DNA from: Planctomycetaceae bacterium
Lineage (GTDB): Bacteria > Planctomycetota > Planctomycetia > Pirellulales > Pirellulaceae
Direction of reading: 5' to 3'
Length of the DNA stretch: 64,000 nucleotides
Assembly (NCBI GenBank): GCA_024642205.1
Contig: JAHEBQ010000016.1
Coordinates: 52,037-116,036 of the forward strand
Of the stretch, positions 20,501 through 28,098 are shown piece by piece. Each line of letters begins with the position of its first letter. Within the stretch, counting starts at the first letter, position 1. The position numbers were made by a program, and so were the translations under genes. The notes under the pieces were generated by a model. That model saw only the letters and a list, made by a program, of their open reading frames with translations, had not been told where the DNA came from and made no database searches.

Positions 20501-20883
20501 ATGCCGCCAAACGGAGCCGAGTTTCCACGACTGGAGTCGCGTTGTTGGGCGGTTGGATTTTCGGCATCCAGGGCCGACTGCTCATGATGAAGGCTGTCGT
20601 TTTGAATTTCTTCCAGGCGGGAAGGATCGAAGTCACTCTTCAGAATCTGGCTGTGCTCGATCGAGGTCTCCGTGGCCAGGAGGACTTCGGAGGTTCTGTC
20701 GTTTGACGGCGATGCTACCCAGGCAGCAAGTCCCGCGTGCATACTTCCCAGGCATAACCTCTGTTCAAGGTGTTCAACCGGCTTCCAAGCCTTGGACCTG
20801 CGTCGGAGGGCAGTTTCCGATTCTGGTCTCCTGGAGAATATGGAAAGGAGTCGTTTCATTGGCCGGGGGATTATCGAATTCAT
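17587..20883 (-). CDS. Secreted matrixin-type metalloprotease fused to two HbpS/GlcG-like domains
   Basis: A 1098-residue protein. The N terminus carries the planctomycete export-associated motif VEHLEQRLCLGS (about residues 36-47). A metzincin protease domain follows: HEIGHTLGLEDQ with zinc ligands His380, His384 and Asp390 in the HExxHxxGxxD pattern, and a Met-turn NIMNG near residue 399. After that come two related modules, roughly 447-737 and 837-1082. Each contains a VxDxNGxILGxxR-like strand (VVDRNGRILGVRVE; VTDTNGEVLGLYRM), a helix with VAKAR, an RTIQFLSQ/RTFRFLSQ block and a glycine-rich GGIGVFFPGADG/GGFGVSGDGVDQ end. This is the pattern of GlcG/HbpS heme-associated domains. There is no good ribosome binding site; ATG 20883 and ATG 20859 are both possible. 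It is divergent from the porin/cytochrome pair, which suggests work on heme or heme proteins, but that is inference. Confidence 0.82.
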   Translation of the reverse strand: MNSIIPRPMKRLLSIFSRRPESETALRRRSKAWKPVEHLEQRLCLGSMHAGLAAWVASPSNDRTSEVLLATETSIEHSQILKSDFDPSRLEEIQNDSLHHEQSALDAENPTAQQRDSSRGNSAPFGGIRQAWDEGIGSLSTKLPSALQSSDPHIVEPITFGPLDLSPVTNRISPVIATTSSYVPPGNQPHQTGSQLQPVAEQVNIPQAVPASPRLDSSSLASIGLDIDAEGNAIGLVMSDVARQSGFEAWWINAEEPVVIQYDFREINGMSNEITSQQEQLVVQALEAWSDATDRKIVFERSTSAPESRIITIGVGDLAAVGHVSGEGAVLGLSGGQVFRESGRYATNGIAWLDRAENWDNTIENGNPAGTIDFSTVIAHEIGHTLGLEDQHGSEHNIMNGTYTNEIGLESIQTALDQGEYYRTVVDAHAGSVVELHPMVLGFPQLDKTEVEQLLKRGAAASASNDAIIAVVDRNGRILGVRVEADALAAIPDIDTLVFAIDGAVAKARTAAMFSNGDPANGTLAPLTSRTIQFLSQSTITQREVESNPNVDNGSVAQALASTRRGPGFVAPIGVGGHFPPEINFTPLVDLFGIEHTNRDSTTHPGADGIKGTADDISFDERFNIDATFVPAGQNLTAPESYGTMQNSGKLPDAQSRGIATLPGGIPLFRDTNGDGGGETLIGGIGVFFPGADGYATHEQGFQPGIGQTTAQRINASRVSEAEYIAYAAAGGSLAAEQQGIAGAKIGTINGVAPVADLDLPFGRLDLVGVQLDVYGPMGSRLGLQMLLDQGRSLGAGDPDSGADQLVDGLSGEFYRDGESVPQGWLVTPHDSADGSITAADVERIIENGITGAELVRAAVRLPVSSATRMVFAVTDTNGEVLGLYRMQDATTFSIDVAVAKARNVAYFADANDLQAIDRLGDAGTAYTNRTFRFLSQPRFPSGINGAEPAPYSILFDGNMDPLTGENRGAPAPVSAFKDTQRVYGFDAFFPNTNFRDPGDGVNPEGSADAYHLGHDTIANQNGIVFFPGSTPVYKNGNLIGGFGVSGDGVDQDDVVTYVGATGFLPESHGITRADQTFVRNIRLPYQKFLRNPFGGLG

Positions 20884-21116
20884 TGTGCTAGCAGTCGCGC
20901 AAACAGACTGCCTTGATTCTGTAATCGTCAAATTCACCTTAACGCAATCAACTTTCTTGCCAAATTGGCAAACTTCTCTCAAGTCTTCAGGATTTGCGAT
21001 ACCGAATTCGTGCTGGCGAGAACTGCTATTGCACGAAGTTACGCGTATTTTCTACCTTTCGCGGCGATTCTGCCAAAAAGAAACGGAAGTTAGAAATCGA
21101 CGGCTGCAAGAAAACT

Positions 21117-23693
21117 TTGATTCATAAGTTGACGACTGCGCATTGTCTAAGCCTGCTATGCGCGGCCTGCGGACTGTTATGTTCTGGCTCGGTATCTCAG
21201 GCGCAACTTCCGGCCATGGTGGAGAGCCAACGTCCTGACCTGGCAGCAGGCGTTTCCCATGAACTGATTGAAAATGCAAGTGTGTTTGTCGGGAGTGATG
21301 CATCAATCCAGACGCTGTCTGCTCAACAGCTTGATCACCTCGCCGGTTTGCTTTACAGCCCTCACCGGCAACAGAGAATCGCTGCGCTGGAATTCATGAA
21401 ACGCATTGCGCCAACCGATGTCCTTCGGGCCCATGTAAAAGCGATATCGGAACAGAATGACGATGCCATTGTCCAGGGTTACGCCAGACTGTTGGCCGCC
21501 GATTGGGGAATCTCAGCACGACAACCGTCAGCCACGACAGGTCCTGACCAGACCAATCGAAATCCACGCAAATCTTCGGGAAGTTTCACGAATCAACCGA
21601 AACTGGACGTACTGGACAGTCAAGTTGTGAATTTGGATTCGATCCCCGAAGTGATCACGGGTGAAACCGCAGAACCTGGTCTGAATTTCGCGAAGCCGAC
21701 CTTCCTGACCCCGCAGGTTCCGTTTTGGGCATCGAATTCGTCAATTGAAGATCGCAATGCGACAGATCCGGAGGTTGATCAAGGCTTGCTTATCGAAGCG
21801 GTTGGGTTTGAACCTCATTTTGGAGAAGACACTGCTGGAAAACGGTTCTCGCAAATCAACGGATCGCCGATGACGGACGAGATCAACCCGACGATCCTGA
21901 GTCGTTCGATCGATGAACCCGACGATCCGCCGATCGAATTCGAAGACTTTCACATTTCGCCAGCTGGGTTCCAATCATACGAGAGGGAATCCCCGTTAGG
22001 ATTTACCGGTCCTTCTGGTGTCATGCCAACCGGGTTTCAACAAAGCGACCATTTCGTACCGATCGAAGATCGTTGGCGGCTGGGGTTTCCAAAATGGGAT
22101 CGGTACGGAAAAGGCCACCCGGTCGGCGACGACTACCCTTACGTCGAGGGTTCGCTGTGGGACCCTTACAATCAAAATGTATTGAAAGGCGATTTTCCGA
22201 TTATCGGCCAGCATACGTTCTTTAGCGTTACGGCTGAAAGTCTTGCGGTCCATGAGTATCGACAAACACCGACGGCAACAACGCCTTTTGAAAGCACGCG
22301 AAATCCGTTTTCAGCCAAATTTTTTGGGGTCCCTGACCAGTATTTCTATGCGCCCTATTTCAAATTCACATTTGATCTGTTTCACGGAAATGAAGCATTC
22401 AAACCGGTGGACTGGAAACTGCGATTGATGCCGGTCTTCAACGTGAACAACCTGGATGTCAAGGAACTGGCCGTCGTGAATCCGGATGTGCGGCAAGGCA
22501 CCAACCGTCTCCGGGATGATTTTGCTTTGCAAGAGTGGTTTCTGGAAGCCAAGTTGGCGGACTTTGGTCCTGACTACGATTTTGTTTCAGCGCGCGTCGG
22601 TTCCCAATCATTCAACAGTGACTTTCGCGGGTTTGTTTTTCGCGATGTGAACCGGGCGGTTCGACTGTTCGGGACCCGGCTGGCCAATCGCGATCAATTC
22701 AATGCGATCTGGTTTGACCAGGCCGAAAAAGACACCAATAGCGAACTGAACACGTTTGATGACCGTCATCAAAATGTAATCATTCTCAACTATTTTCGCC
22801 AGGATTTCGTGTTCCCTGGCTACACCGCGCAAACCAGTTTCCATTACAACCACGACAAGCCAAGCTTTCAGTTCGACGACAATGACAACCTGGTCCGCCC
22901 TGACCCGGTTGGCGTTTTCAAAGAGCATGAGGTCAACGCCTATTACATTGGTGTGGGTGGCGAAGGCCATCTTGGAAGGATCAATGTGGCCAACCAGTTT
23001 TATGTGGCGTTGGGTAATGACTCGGCAAACCCGATCGGAGGAACAGAGCAAACCATCAATGCCCAGATGGCGGCATTGGAATTATCATACGATCGAGACT
23101 GGATTCGATTCCGAACTTCCTACTTTTTTGCATCTGGCGATGATGATCCAAATGATGGCAAGGCAAAGGGATTCGATACAATCCTCGATAATCCGGTTTT
23201 TGCGGGGGGCGAATTCAGTTACTGGCAACGACAGTCGATTCGGCTCTTTGGGACCAACCTGGTTCAACGCAAAAGCCTCGTTCCCAACCTGCGATCAAAC
23301 AAAGCCCAGGGACAGAGTAACTTCGTGAACCCCGGCCTGCACCTGTTCAATCTGGGGATGGACCTCGAACTCACTCCCAAAACCAGAGTCATCACCAATG
23401 CGAATTACCTGAGTTTTGACGAGACCCGGGTCCTGGAAACCTACACCTTCCAAAACAAGATCAACCATGAAATCGGGACGGATTTGAGCGCTGGACTCGA
23501 ATACCGTCCGCGACTGAACGACAATGCTATCATTGTCATGGGAATCGCAACCTTGCTCCCGGATCAGGGCCTCAAGGACCTGTTTGGAACCCGCTTGCCT
23601 CAGGAATTGGCGGACCTTGGCGTGGGAAATGAACTTCGCAGCGAAACCCCTCAATTTACAACGGCATTTGTCGAGCTTGTTTTGACTTATTGA
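21117..23693 (+). CDS. Outer-membrane beta-barrel protein, putative cytochrome partner
   Basis: About 858 residues. No ATG lies near the export signal; TTG 21117 gives MIHKLTTAHCLSLLCAACG and cleavage near SVSQAQ, while the longest frame begins at TTG 20994. Residues 60-160 resemble helical repeat or HEAT-like sequence (SPHRQQRIAALEFMKRIAP). A Pro/Ser-rich linker follows, and from about residue 330 to the end there are alternating amphipathic strands rich in Tyr, Phe, Asn and Asp. Features such as ARVGSQSFNSDFRGFVFRD and HYNHDKPSFQFDDNDN, and a C terminus ending FVELVLTY with a terminal aromatic residue, indicate an outer-membrane barrel. It is followed after 123 bases by a ten-heme cytochrome, so it could be the porin of a porin-cytochrome conduit; this is inferred from position only. 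Confidence 0.72.
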   Translation: MIHKLTTAHCLSLLCAACGLLCSGSVSQAQLPAMVESQRPDLAAGVSHELIENASVFVGSDASIQTLSAQQLDHLAGLLYSPHRQQRIAALEFMKRIAPTDVLRAHVKAISEQNDDAIVQGYARLLAADWGISARQPSATTGPDQTNRNPRKSSGSFTNQPKLDVLDSQVVNLDSIPEVITGETAEPGLNFAKPTFLTPQVPFWASNSSIEDRNATDPEVDQGLLIEAVGFEPHFGEDTAGKRFSQINGSPMTDEINPTILSRSIDEPDDPPIEFEDFHISPAGFQSYERESPLGFTGPSGVMPTGFQQSDHFVPIEDRWRLGFPKWDRYGKGHPVGDDYPYVEGSLWDPYNQNVLKGDFPIIGQHTFFSVTAESLAVHEYRQTPTATTPFESTRNPFSAKFFGVPDQYFYAPYFKFTFDLFHGNEAFKPVDWKLRLMPVFNVNNLDVKELAVVNPDVRQGTNRLRDDFALQEWFLEAKLADFGPDYDFVSARVGSQSFNSDFRGFVFRDVNRAVRLFGTRLANRDQFNAIWFDQAEKDTNSELNTFDDRHQNVIILNYFRQDFVFPGYTAQTSFHYNHDKPSFQFDDNDNLVRPDPVGVFKEHEVNAYYIGVGGEGHLGRINVANQFYVALGNDSANPIGGTEQTINAQMAALELSYDRDWIRFRTSYFFASGDDDPNDGKAKGFDTILDNPVFAGGEFSYWQRQSIRLFGTNLVQRKSLVPNLRSNKAQGQSNFVNPGLHLFNLGMDLELTPKTRVITNANYLSFDETRVLETYTFQNKINHEIGTDLSAGLEYRPRLNDNAIIVMGIATLLPDQGLKDLFGTRLPQELADLGVGNELRSETPQFTTAFVELVLTY

Positions 23694-23783
23694 AAACCAC
23701 TATGATTCTTCGACCGGGCGTGTCCAAACCGTAATCGAGTTGCCAGCGGGCGACATCGGGACATTCGCAAGTCAAACTCCTGG

Positions 23784-23798
23784 GTGCCGCAGCGGCAC
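23784..23798. promoter_or_regulatory. Perfect inverted repeat ahead of the ten-heme cytochrome gene
   Basis: GTGCCGCAGCGGCAC is a perfect 7+1+7 palindrome ending 18 bases before the cytochrome ATG and about 90 bases after the porin stop. As RNA it can form a six-pair stem with a CAG loop. It could be an operator, or a hairpin that sets the ratio of porin to cytochrome; no T-run follows, so it is not a standard terminator. Confidence 0.4.
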
Positions 23799-23816
23799 AT
23801 GGAAACAAGCATCTAA

Positions 23817-26800
23817 ATGTTGGTACATTCGCTTTCGCATCATCGATCTCTGATCGCTTCGGTCGGCGTGTTTCTGGTTGGCGCCACTGCGATTGTCTTG
23901 TCGGTAAGCTGTGAACCAGTCGACTCTCAGGACGAAAGCGCATCGCACCCTCCACTCGCAATCCTCAAATCTGCGGTCAAGCGGGAGCTTACGAACGGGG
24001 CCAGCACGTCACAGATCCGTCAGGTCGGTTTTCATCCGTTCGAAGATTTACCGACAGGTCGTTCGCGACGGAACCGGCAACCCGCACAAGTTGGGGGTGA
24101 TCAGAATCCGCGACCTCAGCAGGACGTGCCACAACAACGGACTTCCAGCGACGACGGTGGAACAGGAATCAACAGCGCTGGCACGCTGGTAGAAGCATTT
24201 CCGATGCCGGCCACGATGATCGGCGTTGACTTGACGAAACAAACACCGGCTGCCGCGATGTCCAAGAGCACCGGGTGCATTGCTTGTCACCAAACGGTCA
24301 AGGACCCACACTTTAGCGATTCGGTCCAACTGGGGTGCACCGACTGTCACGGTGGAGATCCGAACGCAACGGTAAAAGAGCGGGCCCATGTTCTGCCCCA
24401 GATTCCAGGTGCATGGCCAAAGTCTGCAAATCCGGTCCGTTCGTATACACTGCTGAATCATGAGAGCCCCGACTTTGTTCGATTTGTCAATCCCGGCGAC
24501 TTGCGAGTGGCTCATATCAGTTGCGGGCAATGTCATGGATCCCAGACACTTCAAGTAAAAAAAAGCATGATGACTCATGGTTGCATGCTGTGGGGCGCCG
24601 CGCTTTACAACAACGGTTCGGTTCCCAACAAATGGAGTCGGTACGGCGAGAGCTACAGCATGGACGGGATACCCCAGCGACTGCAAACGGTCCCGGCACC
24701 CACGGCTTACGAAATGGCGCAAAAGGGAATCCTGCCATACCTTGACCCGTTGCCGCGGTTTCAATTAACCCATCCCGGCAACATCTTGCGGGTATTTGAA
24801 AGAGGCGGGCGATTCAGGCTGGAGACAGGCATTCCGGAACCCAAGGAAGAGCCCGGTCGACCGCGAAGCCGTCTTAGTAACCGCGGACTGGGGACGCTGA
24901 ATCGTTCGGATCCGACGTTTCTCGGTTTGGAAAAAACTCGACTGCTTGATCCAACCTTGAATTTCATGGGCACCAATGATCATCCCGGCGACTATCGTTC
25001 CAGTGGATGTACGGCTTGCCATGTGGTTTATGCAAACGACCGATCGCCCGTTCACTCCGGGCCATTTGCAAAGTACGGCCATTTGGGAATGGCGGCCAGT
25101 CAACCGGACGCCTGGGTCCGATCCGTTGATCCCACGATTCCAAAAAATGAGCCCGGCCACCCAATTCAACACCGTTTCACCACTGCGATTCCAACCAGTC
25201 AGTGCATCGTCTGTCACATTCATCCCGGAACCAATGTTCTCAACAGCTACCTGGGTTACATGTGGTGGGACCAGGAAACCGATGGTGAGTTGATGTATCC
25301 CCGGCATGAACGAAAACCAACCGCCGAAGAGTATTCCCAGTCGACCATGTCCGACCCGAACGAAACGTCGATCCGGGGGCTTTGGTCCAACCCGGAATTT
25401 CTCAACAACGTCGCTGAGCTAAATCCAAAACTTGAGCACACGCAGTTTGCGGACTTTAACGGGCATGGCTGGGTTTTCCGGGCGGTCTTCAAAAAAGACC
25501 GAAAGGGCAATCTGCTGGATCATCATGGCGAAGTCCTGGTCGAAGTCGATGCACAAAAACGTCAGATGGGACTCCTGATTCCCCAGTACGTCAAACAACT
25601 GTATCAGGATCGAGATTGGGGTTACGAAGATCCCGCTTTCGCTGCCTCCGTGCGGCAGAAAGAAGCCGAACTTGAAACATTACGTCACCAGGTTCCCGTA
25701 CACATGCTTGACATTCATCTTGAGAAAGGGATGCACTGCGTCGATTGCCACTTTGTCCAGGACGTTCATGGCGATTCGAAACTCTACGGTGAAGTCCGGG
25801 CCGCAATCGAAATTACTTGTCGTGACTGCCACGGTGACATCAATCGCCGCGCGGCGGTGATCGAGGACGGAAGGCCCGAGATGCGAACCTCCGGGCCGGC
25901 AGCCAAGGGACCCGGTTTGAACCTCCTGGGTTTGCGGACGCCATCAGGGAAGCGGCGGTTTGAGGTTCGCGGCGACAGGATTGTCCAAAACTCCATGGTT
26001 GAAAAGAACCTGAGCTGGGAAATCAGTCAGGTTGCCGACACAATTGATCCAACCAAGCCGGAATACAACGCCAAAGCGGCACTCGCCAAAACCGTGCGAT
26101 TTGGGCCCAATGGCCAGAACTACATCTGGGGCGACCGGCCCGACAGCGATTCGTGTGCCCACTCGCCGAAATCGGTAAGCTGTATCGCCTGCCATTCAGC
26201 CTGGAATCAAAGCTGCTACGGTTGTCACCTTTCGCAAAAAGCCAACCGCAAAACCCCCAACCTTCACTTCGAAGGTGATGTGACCAGGAACGCGGTTTCC
26301 TACAACTTCCAGACCCTTCGCGACGAAGTCTACATGCTGGCTCGCGACGGCAATGTCACGGGTAACCGGGTGGGGCCTTCCCGGTCTTCCTGCGCGATTC
26401 ACGTGGGCTCGTACAACGCCAATCGTGAGTCCATTTATGTTCAGCAGCAAACCATCTCCGCCGAGGGATTGAGCGGAATCGCATTCAGTACCAACGTGCC
26501 ACATACCGTCCGGGGAAAAGAGGACACCAAAAACTGTTCTGACTGTCACGTTGCGGCCAGCGATGATAACAATGCGCTCCTGGCGCAATTGCAGATGCAC
26601 GGGACGAACTATCTCAACCTGATCGGAAGGTACTGTTGGGTTGCCGCCGGGGAAGAAGGACTGTTCGGCGTCGCCGTCACCGAGCAGCAGGAACCGCAGG
26701 CGGTAATCGGCAGTTATCTCCACCAGCTCGCGTTCCCGAAACATTATGAAGAACATCGCCAACTCGGTCAGGAACTGAAGGAAGCCCATGAGCATCCAGG

Positions 26801-28034
26801 GATCGATGTGGGCGAGAAACTCCGCCATCCGCGTCGCCAGCACGAAGTCCTGTCGGCGCAACTGCGCGGCGAATATCTGTATGCCGCCTGCGGCGAATCG
26901 GGGATTCGAGTCTACGACGTGGCGAACATTGATAACAAGGCATTTTCGGAACGAATTGTGACTGCCCCGTTTTCACCCATCGGCCAGAAATTCTACGTCG
27001 AAAGCAAACACGCAACGGACGTCGTCGCCCCGACAACAATGGCCCCCGATCCAACCCGGACTCATCGACCGGAAAACCATGAGCCTACCATCAGTATGAT
27101 CTATGCCTACATTTATGCGACGGACCTCGAAGAGGGCCTGATCATGATCAATGTCGCGACGCTGCTGGATGGAGACCCTACCAATAACTTTCTCAAGAAA
27201 GACATCGTCTTCAACCCCGAAAACGTCCTGCATGGTGCCAAGTCGGTAACAATCGTAGGCAACTACGCTTACGTCTGTTGCGACAAGGGACTCGTTGTCA
27301 TTTCGCTCGTCGATCCAGCCAACCCGCAAATCACCAGTATCATCGGCGAGCAGTTTATCAAGCACCCAACGCAAGTCCAGGTGCAGTTCCGATACGCTTT
27401 TGCCTGTGACCAGGAAGGTGTCAAAATTCTTGACATCACGGACTTGTCGCAACCCCGACCCGTGGCCCACGTGCCAATGAACGAGGCTCACAAAATCTAC
27501 GTCGCCCGGACGTACGCCTATGTCGCTGCCGGGCACGATGGATTGGTCATTCTCGATGTCGAAAACCCGGAACGACCCAGAGTCGATCAGGTTTTTACCG
27601 CCAACGGGCAGATCAATGATTTGCGCGATGTAAAACTCGGGATCTCGTACGTCAGTCAGTTTGCCTATCTTGCTGATGGAAAAAACGGGATGCGGATCGT
27701 TCAACTGACGTCACCCCGGACGCAAGGCAACGACGGATTCAGCCCTCAACCGACTCCCGAATTGATTGCCACCTACAAAGTGCCACACGGCGGTGAGGCA
27801 GTCTCGATTTCCGAGGGCGTCGACCGAGATCGTGCCGTGGATGAATCCGGCAATCAGATCGCGGTTTTTGGTCGAGTGGGTGCACGTCCTTTTAACCAGC
27901 AGGAAATGCAGAAACTCTACCTCCGCCCCAACGGCCAACTCTTCAAAGTCATTGACGGCAAACGAAACTATCAATTACCAGAGGCAATTCGTGAGCGAAC
28001 GCTGTACGAGGAACTGAGAGCTTTCTATCGTTAG
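23817..28034 (+). CDS. Ten-heme c-type cytochrome with C-terminal LVIVD-like propeller
   Basis: A 1405-residue exported multiheme cytochrome, start ATG 23817. A hydrophobic signal at residues 11-31 ends near VLSVSC, a poor lipoprotein site because -3 is Ser. Ten CxxCH heme motifs are visible: CIACH (154), CTDCH, CGQCH, CTACH, CIVCH, CVDCH, CRDCH, CIACH, CYGCH and CSDCH (about 906). Extra His residues between them would serve as distal ligands. From about residue 930 to 1340 there are repeated blades such as LRGEYLYAACGESGIRVYDV, YAYVCCDKGLVVISLVDPANP, YAFACDQEGVKILDI and YAYVAAGHDGLVILDVENP. These are typical LVIVD repeats forming a beta-propeller. The protein probably transfers electrons at or outside the outer membrane; the propeller may bind a partner or a surface. 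It follows the barrel protein and could form a conduit with it. Confidence 0.9.
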   Translation: MLVHSLSHHRSLIASVGVFLVGATAIVLSVSCEPVDSQDESASHPPLAILKSAVKRELTNGASTSQIRQVGFHPFEDLPTGRSRRNRQPAQVGGDQNPRPQQDVPQQRTSSDDGGTGINSAGTLVEAFPMPATMIGVDLTKQTPAAAMSKSTGCIACHQTVKDPHFSDSVQLGCTDCHGGDPNATVKERAHVLPQIPGAWPKSANPVRSYTLLNHESPDFVRFVNPGDLRVAHISCGQCHGSQTLQVKKSMMTHGCMLWGAALYNNGSVPNKWSRYGESYSMDGIPQRLQTVPAPTAYEMAQKGILPYLDPLPRFQLTHPGNILRVFERGGRFRLETGIPEPKEEPGRPRSRLSNRGLGTLNRSDPTFLGLEKTRLLDPTLNFMGTNDHPGDYRSSGCTACHVVYANDRSPVHSGPFAKYGHLGMAASQPDAWVRSVDPTIPKNEPGHPIQHRFTTAIPTSQCIVCHIHPGTNVLNSYLGYMWWDQETDGELMYPRHERKPTAEEYSQSTMSDPNETSIRGLWSNPEFLNNVAELNPKLEHTQFADFNGHGWVFRAVFKKDRKGNLLDHHGEVLVEVDAQKRQMGLLIPQYVKQLYQDRDWGYEDPAFAASVRQKEAELETLRHQVPVHMLDIHLEKGMHCVDCHFVQDVHGDSKLYGEVRAAIEITCRDCHGDINRRAAVIEDGRPEMRTSGPAAKGPGLNLLGLRTPSGKRRFEVRGDRIVQNSMVEKNLSWEISQVADTIDPTKPEYNAKAALAKTVRFGPNGQNYIWGDRPDSDSCAHSPKSVSCIACHSAWNQSCYGCHLSQKANRKTPNLHFEGDVTRNAVSYNFQTLRDEVYMLARDGNVTGNRVGPSRSSCAIHVGSYNANRESIYVQQQTISAEGLSGIAFSTNVPHTVRGKEDTKNCSDCHVAASDDNNALLAQLQMHGTNYLNLIGRYCWVAAGEEGLFGVAVTEQQEPQAVIGSYLHQLAFPKHYEEHRQLGQELKEAHEHPGIDVGEKLRHPRRQHEVLSAQLRGEYLYAACGESGIRVYDVANIDNKAFSERIVTAPFSPIGQKFYVESKHATDVVAPTTMAPDPTRTHRPENHEPTISMIYAYIYATDLEEGLIMINVATLLDGDPTNNFLKKDIVFNPENVLHGAKSVTIVGNYAYVCCDKGLVVISLVDPANPQITSIIGEQFIKHPTQVQVQFRYAFACDQEGVKILDITDLSQPRPVAHVPMNEAHKIYVARTYAYVAAGHDGLVILDVENPERPRVDQVFTANGQINDLRDVKLGISYVSQFAYLADGKNGMRIVQLTSPRTQGNDGFSPQPTPELIATYKVPHGGEAVSISEGVDRDRAVDESGNQIAVFGRVGARPFNQQEMQKLYLRPNGQLFKVIDGKRNYQLPEAIRERTLYEELRAFYR

Positions 28035-28071
28035 CAATTCCTGACTTGCAACCCGTCCACCCGGGAGAACC

Positions 28072-28089
28072 GATGACGATTGAGTCATC
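28072..28089. terminator. Hairpin between convergent cytochrome genes
   Basis: GATGAC, a six-base loop and GTCATC form a perfect six-pair stem 37 bases after the ten-heme gene and 9 bases beyond the end of the convergent pentaheme gene. No T-run follows on either side, so it is at best a weak or factor-dependent bidirectional terminator. Confidence 0.35.
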
Positions 28090-28098
28090 CAGGAAGTC

